Below, in pieces: positions 26,473 through 35,306 of a stretch of 64,000 nt of DNA. The position numbers and the translations under genes were made by a program. How positions within the stretch are numbered: the stretch's first letter is position 1; each line of letters opens with the position of its first letter. The DNA lies in assembly GCA_947085815.1 (NCBI GenBank), contig CAMTXU010000032.1, positions 49,629-113,628 of the forward strand, written 5' to 3'. Origin of the DNA: Fen-1258 sp947085815. GTDB taxonomy: Bacteria; Bacteroidota; Ignavibacteria; Ignavibacteriales; Melioribacteraceae. The notes under the pieces were generated by a model, which was not told the DNA's origin, made no database searches, and saw only the letters and a list, made by a program, of their open reading frames with translations.

Positions 26473-26494
26473 GAAGATTGCCCAAGTTCTTGTG

Positions 26495-27913
26495 CTAATA
26501 CCTTCTCACGATGTCTGCGATGGAAACCTTGTCGATCAGGAGTTTGGATGATTCTATCCCATATATCCACTCTTGAAAGAACTTATGAAGATTTCGTCCC
26601 GTAACGCGCTCACATAGCTTTTGAAACTCGCTAAAGTTAATTGCACGATCATTGAAGTCGATTAACATATTTCGGATAATAGAGGAAAAGGCTTTCTCTC
26701 CAACAAGCCGATAGAGAACATACAGCGACCATGCCCCCTTTGTGTATGAATGCCTGCCAAGTTCTTTTGCCCCATAATCCGATATTGGAGTGTCAAAGAC
26801 TTGGCGGTCATACTGTGCCCAACGGACAAATAGGTCTCTGCTTTTCTCCATATCATCCTCGAACGCAGCCTTGCTAACGAATGAACGAATAGCCAGCGCT
26901 TCAAAGAACGATGCAAAAGCCTCGTCGAAATATCGGCACCGCTGCACGTCACTTGACGGAGTCGCGTTCCATGTGTGCCCGATTTCGTGATAGACTTCTG
27001 AAATTCTTGAACTATCTTTGAACGCGGCAGAGGTTTGCAAAAAGTAGTAGTCGCCGGCTTGTGAACCCCAGCCATCCGGTATTTGAATGATAGAGTATCC
27101 TTTATAGCTTTCCGGTCTCCCGAACATTCGACTGTATAATTTGATAACATTTTTCGAAGCTTCAATTACTCGCTGAGAGCCAATACTATCGTCTGGCATA
27201 TGATACACAACAAGGTCGTAGTCGGGATTTGTCAGAACACTGAATCTTGCGACTGCAATATCAATCCGCCATGTAGGAACCTTGCTTCGGTATATGAAAG
27301 TTGAATTATCTCCTTGCATCTGAGAATCGACTAATTCTCCGCCGCATACAGCGCGGTACCCCTTTGGAACTGTCGCGGTAATGAGGTAGGTAAACTTAGT
27401 ATCATTGGCTGCTAAGGAACCAGCATATGTTGCTTCGGTTAGTATCGGATAGGCATACGTATCGGGACGCAGTAACGAATAGTTCTCATCAATTCTGTCT
27501 CTCACATATGCCATAACTTCAGGATAACCAAAAATCATTCCGGAATATTTTAAGGCAATAGTTACCGAATCCTTCGGTTGAAGCGGGAAAGGGAGATCGA
27601 CATTCACCTCTCTGGCTTGAAGTGAAGGTAAGTCAGGCAGTTGTACCACGTTCTGTCTGAAAGACAATTGCTTTCCTAAATGGTTGTATACGTTTTCTAC
27701 AGTAAGCAGCCGATATAAAAGAAAAGGAATTTTGGCGTGGGGTTTATTTGTAAGATTCTTAATTAAAAGTGTTGCTTGAACGTTGATTTCTTGCTTTTTA
27801 AGATTAAAGCGCGTTTCTAACTTATAGTGTATAACAACCGGAAGTTCAGAAGGCAGGATAGAAGCAGGTTGTAAAAGACAAAGAAACGTTGCAAAAAGAA
27901 AATACTTTTTCAT
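26495..27913 (-). CDS. Secreted M1-like zinc metallopeptidase
   Basis: A 472-residue exported protein. I start at 27913 because AAAGGAAA precedes that ATG and the N-terminus is then a clean signal peptide (KKYFLFATFLCLLQPASIL). The N-terminal beta domain is followed by the gluzincin motif HEIGH (309-313) and the third zinc ligand Glu331 in YFDEAFASF, 17 residues later, as in M1-type aminopeptidases. The usual GAMEN exopeptidase signature is not evident, so specificity is open. G+C is visibly higher than in neighbouring genes (28 of 60 in 26821-26880), and an attC-like site follows it, which suggests acquisition by transfer. Confidence 0.75.
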   Translation of the reverse strand: MKKYFLFATFLCLLQPASILPSELPVVIHYKLETRFNLKKQEINVQATLLIKNLTNKPHAKIPFLLYRLLTVENVYNHLGKQLSFRQNVVQLPDLPSLQAREVNVDLPFPLQPKDSVTIALKYSGMIFGYPEVMAYVRDRIDENYSLLRPDTYAYPILTEATYAGSLAANDTKFTYLITATVPKGYRAVCGGELVDSQMQGDNSTFIYRSKVPTWRIDIAVARFSVLTNPDYDLVVYHMPDDSIGSQRVIEASKNVIKLYSRMFGRPESYKGYSIIQIPDGWGSQAGDYYFLQTSAAFKDSSRISEVYHEIGHTWNATPSSDVQRCRYFDEAFASFFEALAIRSFVSKAAFEDDMEKSRDLFVRWAQYDRQVFDTPISDYGAKELGRHSYTKGAWSLYVLYRLVGEKAFSSIIRNMLIDFNDRAINFSEFQKLCERVTGRNLHKFFQEWIYGIESSKLLIDKVSIADIVRRY

Positions 27914-28350
27914 ATGACTATTTCCTTTTGTGATAATTTTCAATTGTGCGAAATACTTCATACCAAAACCGACTGTTCTTGATGAATTAGACAGAGCAAA
28001 CCGGCAATTCTTTAAGTTTTTTTTGTACTCATTAATTCTCTATCTTGATTAATTAACTGATTTCATCATTGGTGATTTTTTAATAATGCTCATCTTATTT
28101 AAAAATATGAATATTAACGCCTCGTTTAGCAATGTGTCTGGTAATCTCGGTCCGAGACTCGCGCCCCTCGAGAGTAACCACCACAGGCAACGGTTGATGT
28201 TAAACAGCTATTGGAGAACGCGTTAAAAGTGTTGCTGCACTAACTCACCGAGTTGGTCGCTCAGCGCGCATCTTTCAGGATTCGCCGACCTCTATGTCGT
28301 ACCTCCACGCCATTAACTATCAGCCAATGTCGACACGAGTGACAATAATG
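27914..28350. other. Gene-free stretch upstream of M1-like peptidase
   Basis: This is 437 bp with no supported gene. The part 27960-28120 is A+T-rich and may hold the peptidase promoter. The part 28130-28350 is G+C-rich, with stop codons in every frame I read, and looks like decayed or foreign DNA. I could not identify what it came from. Confidence 0.5.
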
Positions 28351-30000
28351 TTAAATCACCAACACTTTTATATCGGGGTAGCCCATCAACTTGAGAATAA
28401 AATAGTTGACTGCCGCTTCACCTGGATCATCTGAGAAGCAAACAAGCTCCGCATATCTCGGGACCCCTGCTTTGGTCAGGATGTTCCAGATATCTTTCGC
28501 GGCTTTGGGCGTGCCGTCGGCATTCAGGAGATCAGTGTACGGTACATGAACAACTTTGCCGTCTTGAACTTTAGCAGGCACATTCTTACCTGAAGCTATT
28601 AATACCTTTGGATAAAGTCCAATGGTACTCTTCGACTCCTCAATTATCAAATCCTTGCGGTAATTCCCGGAATAATTCGTGGGAGGTATGGATAAGTCGT
28701 TGGGGACCTTTTTGGGACCCACAACAGTTGAATCCTTTGTTACGGAGAAACCAAGTTGTGCCCATTTATCAATGGAGTCCATGAAGACCGATACTTTTTT
28801 CTGTCCCAGTTTCTCCAGCATTAAGAACGCCAGAGCCGCGTCTTTGGTCAACCCGGCGCCTGAAATTACAACTGCTTCGTCAGACGCATTGACGCCAGCC
28901 GGACCCAGAATTTCAGCCAGCTTATCATGATTGGTGATATTGTTTTTGAACACATCTGCAGGAAGATTAAGAGCAAAAGGCACATGTCCTTGATTGAATA
29001 GAACTGCAGGTCGAACATCCACGATGGTGACATGCGAGATTCCGTACATTCTTGCCCTCTGACCGCCCCAGAACTGCAGCCACTGTGTTTCTCTCATCAG
29101 GTATGGTGCATCATAGATCCAGAAAGGAAGTTCTCTTTGATCGGACACCCATTCCAACTGCGAGCCCGTGTAAAGTTTAACCTTGGGGTAGTCCAGCAGA
29201 AACTTAAGCGTGAAGAACGGAACACTGGCGGCTATTCCGCCCCCGCAATGAGTGTAGATCTGTTGTTCGGGCCTGACCCCCAAATAGGTCAGCATCTTCT
29301 TTATTTCTTCAGTGGATTTGAAGGTCTTGTCCGGATTGAAAAAGTCGGCACTGGGCAGCATGATGGCATTTGGGATATGGCCCTGCCTGCTAAAGAATTG
29401 GAGTCCTCCAAAATGCCAACTGGGCTCAAGTGCTTCTAATAAAACATTGTTGCGGGGGTCTCCGGATGCTGTAAGGAATTCCGGCAGCTCGACTTTTGCA
29501 TCTTCGATAAGTTTCTTAATAGTGAATGAACCTTTCTTTGGTACGGGTGGAGTATCCTTCGTTACCGGCAATCCTTTTTCCTCCCACTTGGAAAGTCCGC
29601 CGTCCAGAATGAAAAGGTCTTTTGCTGGGAAACCATAATAATAGAGAGAGAATAAGAGTCTGGTGGCAAAATATGTACCACCCTGATCGTACATGACAAT
29701 CTTCTTTCCAGAACTGATTCCCCAGGACTGATAGCGTTTTTCTATTTCAGCGACGGGCATTTCCTGAACGCCATAGGTGAATATGTCGTAGCTGATTGCG
29801 CCGGGAATGTGTTTTGCATTATATATCTGGGAAGGTGACGCGTCAAGTATCAGGACATCATCATTCTTAAGATTTTTCTCAAGCCAGTTGACATTAACAA
29901 GATTTCCTTTCTTTCCTTCTTGAGCCATTAAGGGTTGAACCAAGAGCAGGCAGACTGCAATGGCAAGAAGGAAGCAATACCTCATTTTATTTGTTTTCAT
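28351..30000 (-). CDS. Exported four-module rhodanese (thiosulfate/mercaptopyruvate sulfurtransferase-like)
   Basis: A 549-residue exported protein (signal peptide ending LMAQ, about 1-27) with four rhodanese-like modules at about 35-150, 165-290, 320-425 and 445-549. The active-site loop has Asp in module 1 (MYDQGG, Asp105), Cys252 in module 2 (THCGGGIAAS), Ser in module 3 (ISGAGLTKDA, Ser380) and Cys521 in module 4 (CFSDDPGEAA). It thus reads as two inactive-active pairs in one chain. Modules 1-2 look like a standard two-domain sulfurtransferase. AGGAGA precedes the ATG, overlapping the end of the DUF4395 gene. The gene is G+C-rich for the window (31 of 60 in 28861-28920). Confidence 0.8.
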   Translation of the reverse strand: MKTNKMRYCFLLAIAVCLLLVQPLMAQEGKKGNLVNVNWLEKNLKNDDVLILDASPSQIYNAKHIPGAISYDIFTYGVQEMPVAEIEKRYQSWGISSGKKIVMYDQGGTYFATRLLFSLYYYGFPAKDLFILDGGLSKWEEKGLPVTKDTPPVPKKGSFTIKKLIEDAKVELPEFLTASGDPRNNVLLEALEPSWHFGGLQFFSRQGHIPNAIMLPSADFFNPDKTFKSTEEIKKMLTYLGVRPEQQIYTHCGGGIAASVPFFTLKFLLDYPKVKLYTGSQLEWVSDQRELPFWIYDAPYLMRETQWLQFWGGQRARMYGISHVTIVDVRPAVLFNQGHVPFALNLPADVFKNNITNHDKLAEILGPAGVNASDEAVVISGAGLTKDAALAFLMLEKLGQKKVSVFMDSIDKWAQLGFSVTKDSTVVGPKKVPNDLSIPPTNYSGNYRKDLIIEESKSTIGLYPKVLIASGKNVPAKVQDGKVVHVPYTDLLNADGTPKAAKDIWNILTKAGVPRYAELVCFSDDPGEAAVNYFILKLMGYPDIKVLVI

Positions 30001-30008
30001 TTTATCTC

Positions 30009-30674
30009 CTATTTATTTGCTTGTGCAGAACTTACAATTCTAAACAAGTCGTGTGGTTTTTTACTAAAACTATCATTGAATAAGAATACTGCAAGGAAGA
30101 TGTATGCAATAAATCCCAAAAAAATAAGCATCTGAACCCTGGATGTTTTTTGAATCTCATGCTTTGTTTTTACAACACAGATTTCGCCAGGGCAGTATTG
30201 AGCTTTTTCTTTATAAAACATTGAATAAAATTTACATCCTAAACAAATGCCAAAAGCCGTTTCGAAGAATAAAAATATTAGGCAGATCAGACAGATAATA
30301 CCAGTTATTGGGCTAAATGAATTTACTACTACAAGAAGAATGAACATTATAGTTGCCAAAACTACACCAATTATCCAAGCAAACTTTTTTTGTTGAGCTC
30401 CGACATATTCAGGGACTTGATTTCTAACAATCAAACGTCCAATTATTAAGGAAGGAGAAAATTTAGGATTGACAAAGACTCGTATAGCAATATCAGTAAG
30501 AAATATTGTAACACCATATTTTAAGAGTAAAAAATTTCCCTTCAGAAGAACGGTAAGAATTGAGATAAACATTATTAAAAATAATATTCCTGCTGCAGCT
30601 CTTATTTCCCGTTCATTTAAAACGGGAATGTTATATCCTGCAACATCTTCTCCAAAGTTTATAATTCTATTCAT
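30009..30674 (-). CDS. DUF4395 membrane protein
   Basis: A 221-residue polytopic membrane protein. The start is placed at 30674, preceded by AAAGGAAAAG; the frame is open to 30740. DUF4395 features: NPKFSPSLIIGRLIVRNQ, VPEYVGAQQKKFAW, then four hydrophobic helices and FGICLGCKFY followed by AQYCPGEIC. The Cys of CLGC and YCPGEIC face the same side of the last helices and could carry sulfur. The gene precedes the four-module rhodanese by 8 bp, supporting a shared role in handling sulfur across the membrane (inference). Confidence 0.8.
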   Translation of the reverse strand: MNRIINFGEDVAGYNIPVLNEREIRAAAGILFLIMFISILTVLLKGNFLLLKYGVTIFLTDIAIRVFVNPKFSPSLIIGRLIVRNQVPEYVGAQQKKFAWIIGVVLATIMFILLVVVNSFSPITGIICLICLIFLFFETAFGICLGCKFYSMFYKEKAQYCPGEICVVKTKHEIQKTSRVQMLIFLGFIAYIFLAVFLFNDSFSKKPHDLFRIVSSAQANK

Positions 30675-30900
30675 TACTGCTTTTCCTTTTTTGTTACTTT
30701 GTATGATATTATGACGCAAGAATATCGAAATAAGTAACAAACAAAAATTGAATATCTACATACACCACCTTATTGTATACTAAAGAAGAAATTGCGTCAA
30801 CCAAATATTCTTGTAATCTTATATGAAATAATTATCTTGAAGCATTAAAATTCACTTTAGGAGCAACGTTATCACCAGCGAGATAAAAAAACTGCTCGAT

Positions 30901-31290
30901 ATGAAACATGCCAAATTTTATTTATGGGTTGGGCTTTCTTTTTTATTGCTATGGCTGTTTTCCGATTTAGCAAATCATCCGGAGACGTTTCCGGAAAGAG
31001 CATTGAATAATATCTGGCGGGCTGGTTACGTTATTGTTCTCAATTTTATTCTTTTTGAATATACACTACCCTTTATAAGGCGGAAAAGAAGAACCATCCT
31101 TTACAGTATTCTCGTTGCTATTCCAGTTTTATTTGTTCATCTCATGTTATATTCCTGGGGTTTGTATGCATGGAGGTTTATTGGCATCGGCTTACATATT
31201 TATACACCGTTAACAATCGAAGGAAGAATGGGCTGCCTTTGGCATGCCTACCCAAGAGTAGTTATCCAAGGGCACTTTCTTATCATTTAA
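30901..31290 (+). CDS. Truncated membrane fragment resembling the N-terminus of a sensor kinase
   Basis: A 129-residue protein with three hydrophobic segments (about 7-24, 42-56, 66-90). The style resembles the membrane part of LytS/YehU-like histidine kinases. After about residue 100 it runs into unrelated text (MGCLWHAYPRVV) and stops, and the kinase domain is not found in other frames downstream. I read it as a decayed or 3'-replaced sensor gene; it could also be an intact small membrane protein. Confidence 0.4.
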   Translation: MKHAKFYLWVGLSFLLLWLFSDLANHPETFPERALNNIWRAGYVIVLNFILFEYTLPFIRRKRRTILYSILVAIPVLFVHLMLYSWGLYAWRFIGIGLHIYTPLTIEGRMGCLWHAYPRVVIQGHFLII

Positions 31291-31434
31291 TCTGTTCGTA
31301 TTGTAAAAAATGCGCGCTGAACATTTAAGTTTTATGTTTATTAAACTTTTCTCTCCTCTACTCGATCATCTATGGATTCAGTGCCGTATCTTTTATTAAA
31401 TTATTATAACCTAGAAATGAAAAATCCAGATTTT

Positions 31435-33381
31435 ATGAAAATTGCTTTTATTATGCTATTTGCATTTTCAGTCGTTACTGCTCAAAGTAATATAGAAGAA
31501 CTATTAACTCTTGTTAAAAATCTTCCCGATTCATCTAAAATAAATAAGCTTAACGATTTCTGTTGGAAGAATAGAAGCCAAGATCCGAACCTGGCATTAT
31601 TAAGCGGTCAGGAAGCGCTTAAAATTGCTCAAAGAATTAGAGATATTAAATCTCAATCAAAATCTTTAAATCTTATTGGTGTGGTTTACCGCAATCAAGG
31701 TAATTATGATATCGCTATTAGCTCATACAAGAAAGCCCTACGTCTTTCCGAAGAAGCAGAAGATTCTGCTCAAATAGCGTTTTCGAAAAATAATATTGGC
31801 GGAATTTATCGTCTTCAAGGTAATTATAGTGTTGCATTAAAGTATATTTTAGACGCATTAAAGATCTTTGAACGATTGAATGACAAGAGTGGTATTTCAT
31901 TTTGTACAATAAATATCGGAATTATTTATTGGCGGCAGCAAAACTACAATAAAGCTTTGGATTATCTCAACTATACTTTACGTATAAGAGAAGAGATTAA
32001 AGACATGCCCGGCGGTGCGTTAGCTCTTAATTTAATTGCCGAAGTTCATTTCGATTTGGCTGATATTGAAACTGCTTTGGAATATTATAAGCAAGTTGAA
32101 AAAAAATATGAGGAGATTAATAACAAGAAGGGATTGGCTGACGCTTGGGGAGGTTTAGGCAAAGTATATTATTATAAAAAATCGTACAAACTCGCATTGG
32201 AGTACAGACTTCGTGCATTAAGGATGGCAAATGAAATCAGTTATCTGGAAGGGCAAATTACTAACTATAATAATATTGGTAGGATCTACGCGCAGTTAAA
32301 AAATTATAAAGAAGCGGAACATAGTTTTAATAGAGCACTCAATCTGGCTGCTAAGACAGAGATAATTGATTCTCAGATCGAGTGTTACAAATATTTAGCG
32401 GAGTACAATGAGATAAAAAAAGATTATAAACAATCACTTATTTATGCATGGAAGTATCATACCCTAAGAGATTCAGTGCTTAATTTTCAAAATTCGGCGT
32501 TCATTTCTCAGATGGAATCCGATTATCAGGTGGAAAAAATAAAGCGTCAGAACGACCTGCTTGTTAAAGATTTGGAATTGAATATTAAGCAAAGAAACTA
32601 CCTGTTTATTATTGCGGCACTTGTTATCGGTTTTACTGTTGTCCTCTATTATTTTTATCAATTAAAAAGGAGAGCTAACTTAGAACTACGTAATCTGAAC
32701 GCGATGAAAGATAAATTTTTCGGAATCATCGCTCACGATTTACGAAGTCCTTTTAATACTCTCTTTGGATTCACAAGCATTCTTCGAGACGATTATAATA
32801 AGATTGACGACTACGAAAGAAAAAAACTGATTAAAAATATTGAAGACTCGGGAAAACAAGCGTATCGTTTACTGGAGAATCTTCTTAATTGGGCTCAGTC
32901 TCAGACTGACAGACTTAAGATTAATATCCAATCAGTTGATCTTCGTGAAATAGTATTGGAGACTTTTTCAGTACTGAAAGAAACAGCAGGTAATAAACAA
33001 ATAACTCTGAATACGACTGTGGAAGAAAATTCTTTTGTTTCATGTGATGAAGATATGATTAAAACAGTGCTAAGAAACTTAGTTACTAACGCAATTAAAT
33101 TTTCCTTCCATAATAATTCTGTAACTGTTAGCATTGAAGATGAAGAAAATTTTAAAAAAATATGCATTGAAGACAACGGTACCGGTATAGACGATAGAAT
33201 AAAAGAGAAGATTTTTTCGTTAGAAAGTGTTTATACTTCCAAAGGAACTGATGGTGAAAGCGGAACAGGACTTGGTTTAATTATATGTAAAGAGTTTGTA
33301 GAGAAAAACGGCGGTAAGATTTGGTTTGAAAGCAATAATGGCAAAGGAACTAAATTTTATTTTACTGTACCGCAAAAATAA
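31435..33381 (+). CDS. TPR-containing sensor histidine kinase
   Basis: A 648-residue protein if started at 31435, which gives a clean signal peptide (MKIAFIMLFAFSVVTAQS); ATGs at 31372 and 31417 are also open, and none has a good ribosome site. A periplasmic stretch of about seven TPR repeats (NLIGVVYRNQGNYDIAI, NNIGGIYRLQGNYSVAL and so on) is followed by one transmembrane helix (FIIAALVIGFTVVLYYF). The HisKA phospho-acceptor is in IAHDLRSPFN, and the ATPase domain shows NLVTNAIKFS, DNGTGID and GTGLGL. No response regulator is adjacent. It stands upstream of the phosphate operon, but a link is not shown. Confidence 0.88.
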   Translation: MKIAFIMLFAFSVVTAQSNIEELLTLVKNLPDSSKINKLNDFCWKNRSQDPNLALLSGQEALKIAQRIRDIKSQSKSLNLIGVVYRNQGNYDIAISSYKKALRLSEEAEDSAQIAFSKNNIGGIYRLQGNYSVALKYILDALKIFERLNDKSGISFCTINIGIIYWRQQNYNKALDYLNYTLRIREEIKDMPGGALALNLIAEVHFDLADIETALEYYKQVEKKYEEINNKKGLADAWGGLGKVYYYKKSYKLALEYRLRALRMANEISYLEGQITNYNNIGRIYAQLKNYKEAEHSFNRALNLAAKTEIIDSQIECYKYLAEYNEIKKDYKQSLIYAWKYHTLRDSVLNFQNSAFISQMESDYQVEKIKRQNDLLVKDLELNIKQRNYLFIIAALVIGFTVVLYYFYQLKRRANLELRNLNAMKDKFFGIIAHDLRSPFNTLFGFTSILRDDYNKIDDYERKKLIKNIEDSGKQAYRLLENLLNWAQSQTDRLKINIQSVDLREIVLETFSVLKETAGNKQITLNTTVEENSFVSCDEDMIKTVLRNLVTNAIKFSFHNNSVTVSIEDEENFKKICIEDNGTGIDDRIKEKIFSLESVYTSKGTDGESGTGLGLIICKEFVEKNGGKIWFESNNGKGTKFYFTVPQK

Positions 33382-33638
33382 ACATTTCAATCAACCTACA
33401 GCTTGGCTTATAATTCAATTAGTTTTTACGCTGCAAATTCTTTAAAATTCCACCCAAGATTTTTACAATTTAGATGATGCGAAGATCGTTCTTCTCTTAT
33501 GTAATGGAATATGAATCCTTAGAAATGTTTGATAACTTGGTGACGTATTGTTCAAGACGTGTCCACCGAGGCAATTAATACAGTATAAATCCCCTTTGAA
33601 AATATTAAAGAAAGAAAATTTAATTGAAGGAGAATATC

Positions 33639-34436
33639 ATGATTAAGAATTCTTTATTACTCTCTTTGACACTTATAACAGCTGGATTAATGATTTGGGG
33701 TTGCGGCAAAGGAAAAACATCTCTTACATTAGCCGGATCAACAGCTTTTCAACCTTTTGCAGAAACACTTGCCGACCAGTATATGAGTTCTCATCCAGAC
33801 ATTGCAATTACAGTTCAGGGTGGCGGATCAGCAGTTGGAATTCAATCTGCAAATTCAGGTGCGGCTCAAATTGGTATGGCAGATCTCGTAGTGTTACCGG
33901 AAGAAGCTAAAGCCTTAACTGCTACAATTGTTGCAAAAGATGGAATTGCCGTTGTTGTTAATCCTCAAAACAAAGTTGTAAACCTTTCTACCGATCAAGT
34001 ACGGGATATATTCAACGGAAAGATTACGAACTGGGAAGAAGTTGGAGGCAACAATGTTCCAATTACAGTCGTATCGCGGGAAGCCGGTTCTGGAACCAGA
34101 TCATCGTTTGAACAGATAGTTGGAAATATAAATCTAAAACGAGATGCACTTATACAAGACTCCAACGGTACAATCCGTGAAACTGTTGCCAATGATGCTA
34201 ACTCGATCGGTTATCTTTCGCATGGACTGATCAATGAAAAAATCAAAGCATTAAAAGTTGATAATCAAGAATGTACCACAGAATCCATCATTGCCGGAAA
34301 TTATAAAATTGTTAGACCAATCTATCTTCTTGTTAAGGGAAGTTTACAAGGAGAGATAAAGAACTTCATTGATTATATACTTTCGGATGAAGGTCAGAAG
34401 ACAATTAAAGCAGATGGTCTTTTACCTGCAAAATAA
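33639..34436 (+). CDS. pstS: Phosphate ABC transporter substrate-binding lipoprotein PstS
   Basis: A 265-residue periplasmic phosphate-binding protein. The ATG at 33639 has GAAGGAG just upstream (a longer TTG-initiated frame exists). The lipobox puts the lipidated Cys at residue 22 (MIWGC). Phosphate-site motifs: LAGSTAFQPFAE, VQGGGSAVGI, and SREAGSGTRSSFEQI. First gene of pstS-pstC-pstA-pstB1-pstB2. I could not identify a PHO-box in 33382-33638. Confidence 0.95.
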   Translation: MIKNSLLLSLTLITAGLMIWGCGKGKTSLTLAGSTAFQPFAETLADQYMSSHPDIAITVQGGGSAVGIQSANSGAAQIGMADLVVLPEEAKALTATIVAKDGIAVVVNPQNKVVNLSTDQVRDIFNGKITNWEEVGGNNVPITVVSREAGSGTRSSFEQIVGNINLKRDALIQDSNGTIRETVANDANSIGYLSHGLINEKIKALKVDNQECTTESIIAGNYKIVRPIYLLVKGSLQGEIKNFIDYILSDEGQKTIKADGLLPAK

Positions 34437-34448
34437 TTAGGACGATTG

Positions 34449-35306
34449 ATGAAGTTGATAGGTGAAAAGGGAGTTAAACGAATTCTAATGTTGACGGCGT
34501 TCTCGGCAATATCTGCATTGCTGTTGATTGCTCTTTTTATTCTCTCTGAAGGGCTCCCGTTTATTTTCAATTATGGTTTAACAGAATTTCTCTTCTCTTC
34601 AGATTGGCAGCCTCATCTCGGTAAATTTGGTATTTATCCGATGATCGTTGCTTCCTTGTGGGTAACCTTAGGTGCAATGATTGTTGGAGCTCCTCTTGGT
34701 GTTGCCGGTGCTCTTTTTCTTAGTGAATATGTACCCAAATCAGTAATGAATCTAATCAAACCTACCATCGAACTCTTAGCTGCAATACCATCTGTAGTGT
34801 ACGGATTTATTGGAGTGATGGTACTTGCGCCAATTATCCGGGAAAATTTTGGTGGTCCCGGTCTCTCTCTTCTTTCAGCTTCAATAATTCTCGGTATTAT
34901 GATTCTACCAACAGTAATTAGTATCTCCATAGATTCAATCTTAGCCGTACCGCAATCATACCGAGAAGGCTCTTATGCGCTTGGCGCAACTACCTGGCAG
35001 ACAATTCATATGGTAATTATTAAAGCCTCAAAATCGGGTATTATTGCAAGCATTATTCTTGGTATGGGAAGAGCAATTGGTGAAACGATGGCGGTTATAA
35101 TGGTCGCAGGTAATTCGGTAAATATTCCTCATTCACCTCTGGACTCAGTAAGAACATTAACAGCCAATATTGCTTTGGAGATGAGCTACGCAACCGGTCT
35201 TCACCGTCAAGCTCTCTTTGCAACCGGTGTGATTTTATTTGTGGTGATAATTATACTTAACTCGATCGCAAGCGTTGCCATTAGAAAAAGAATGGTGAAG
35301 AGATGA
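34449..35306 (+). CDS. pstC: Phosphate ABC transporter permease PstC
   Basis: A 285-residue inner-membrane permease with about six helices and the EAA-type coupling loop (PQSYREGSYALGATTWQTIHM). SLWVTLGAMIVGAPLGVAGAL and IELLAAIPSVVYGF are family signatures. ATG 34449 is preferred over TTG 34446. It overlaps pstA by 4 bp. Confidence 0.95.
   Translation: MKLIGEKGVKRILMLTAFSAISALLLIALFILSEGLPFIFNYGLTEFLFSSDWQPHLGKFGIYPMIVASLWVTLGAMIVGAPLGVAGALFLSEYVPKSVMNLIKPTIELLAAIPSVVYGFIGVMVLAPIIRENFGGPGLSLLSASIILGIMILPTVISISIDSILAVPQSYREGSYALGATTWQTIHMVIIKASKSGIIASIILGMGRAIGETMAVIMVAGNSVNIPHSPLDSVRTLTANIALEMSYATGLHRQALFATGVILFVVIIILNSIASVAIRKRMVKR

Larger units (their letters stand above)
26012..26494. 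other. Gene-free stretch with two structured elements
   Basis: This is 483 bp without a supported gene. It contains MITE-like element R2 (26088-26207) and a highly structured attC-like segment (26318-26472). A reading frame on the minus strand across 26298-26570 is judged spurious because it crosses both the peptidase end and the attC-like hairpins. Confidence 0.55.

Noticed and set aside
26298..26570. Minus-strand open frame past the M1-like peptidase
   Set aside because: It overlaps the peptidase 3' end in another frame and crosses the attC-like hairpins; no ribosome site or family resemblance.
28679..29638. Several plus-strand open frames opposite the rhodanese gene
   Set aside because: They are antisense to a clearly conserved coding sequence; the long open frames reflect its higher G+C.
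33382..33638. Possible PHO-box upstream of pstS
   Set aside because: No convincing pair of 11-bp direct repeats could be found in the A+T-rich leader, so no site is claimed.
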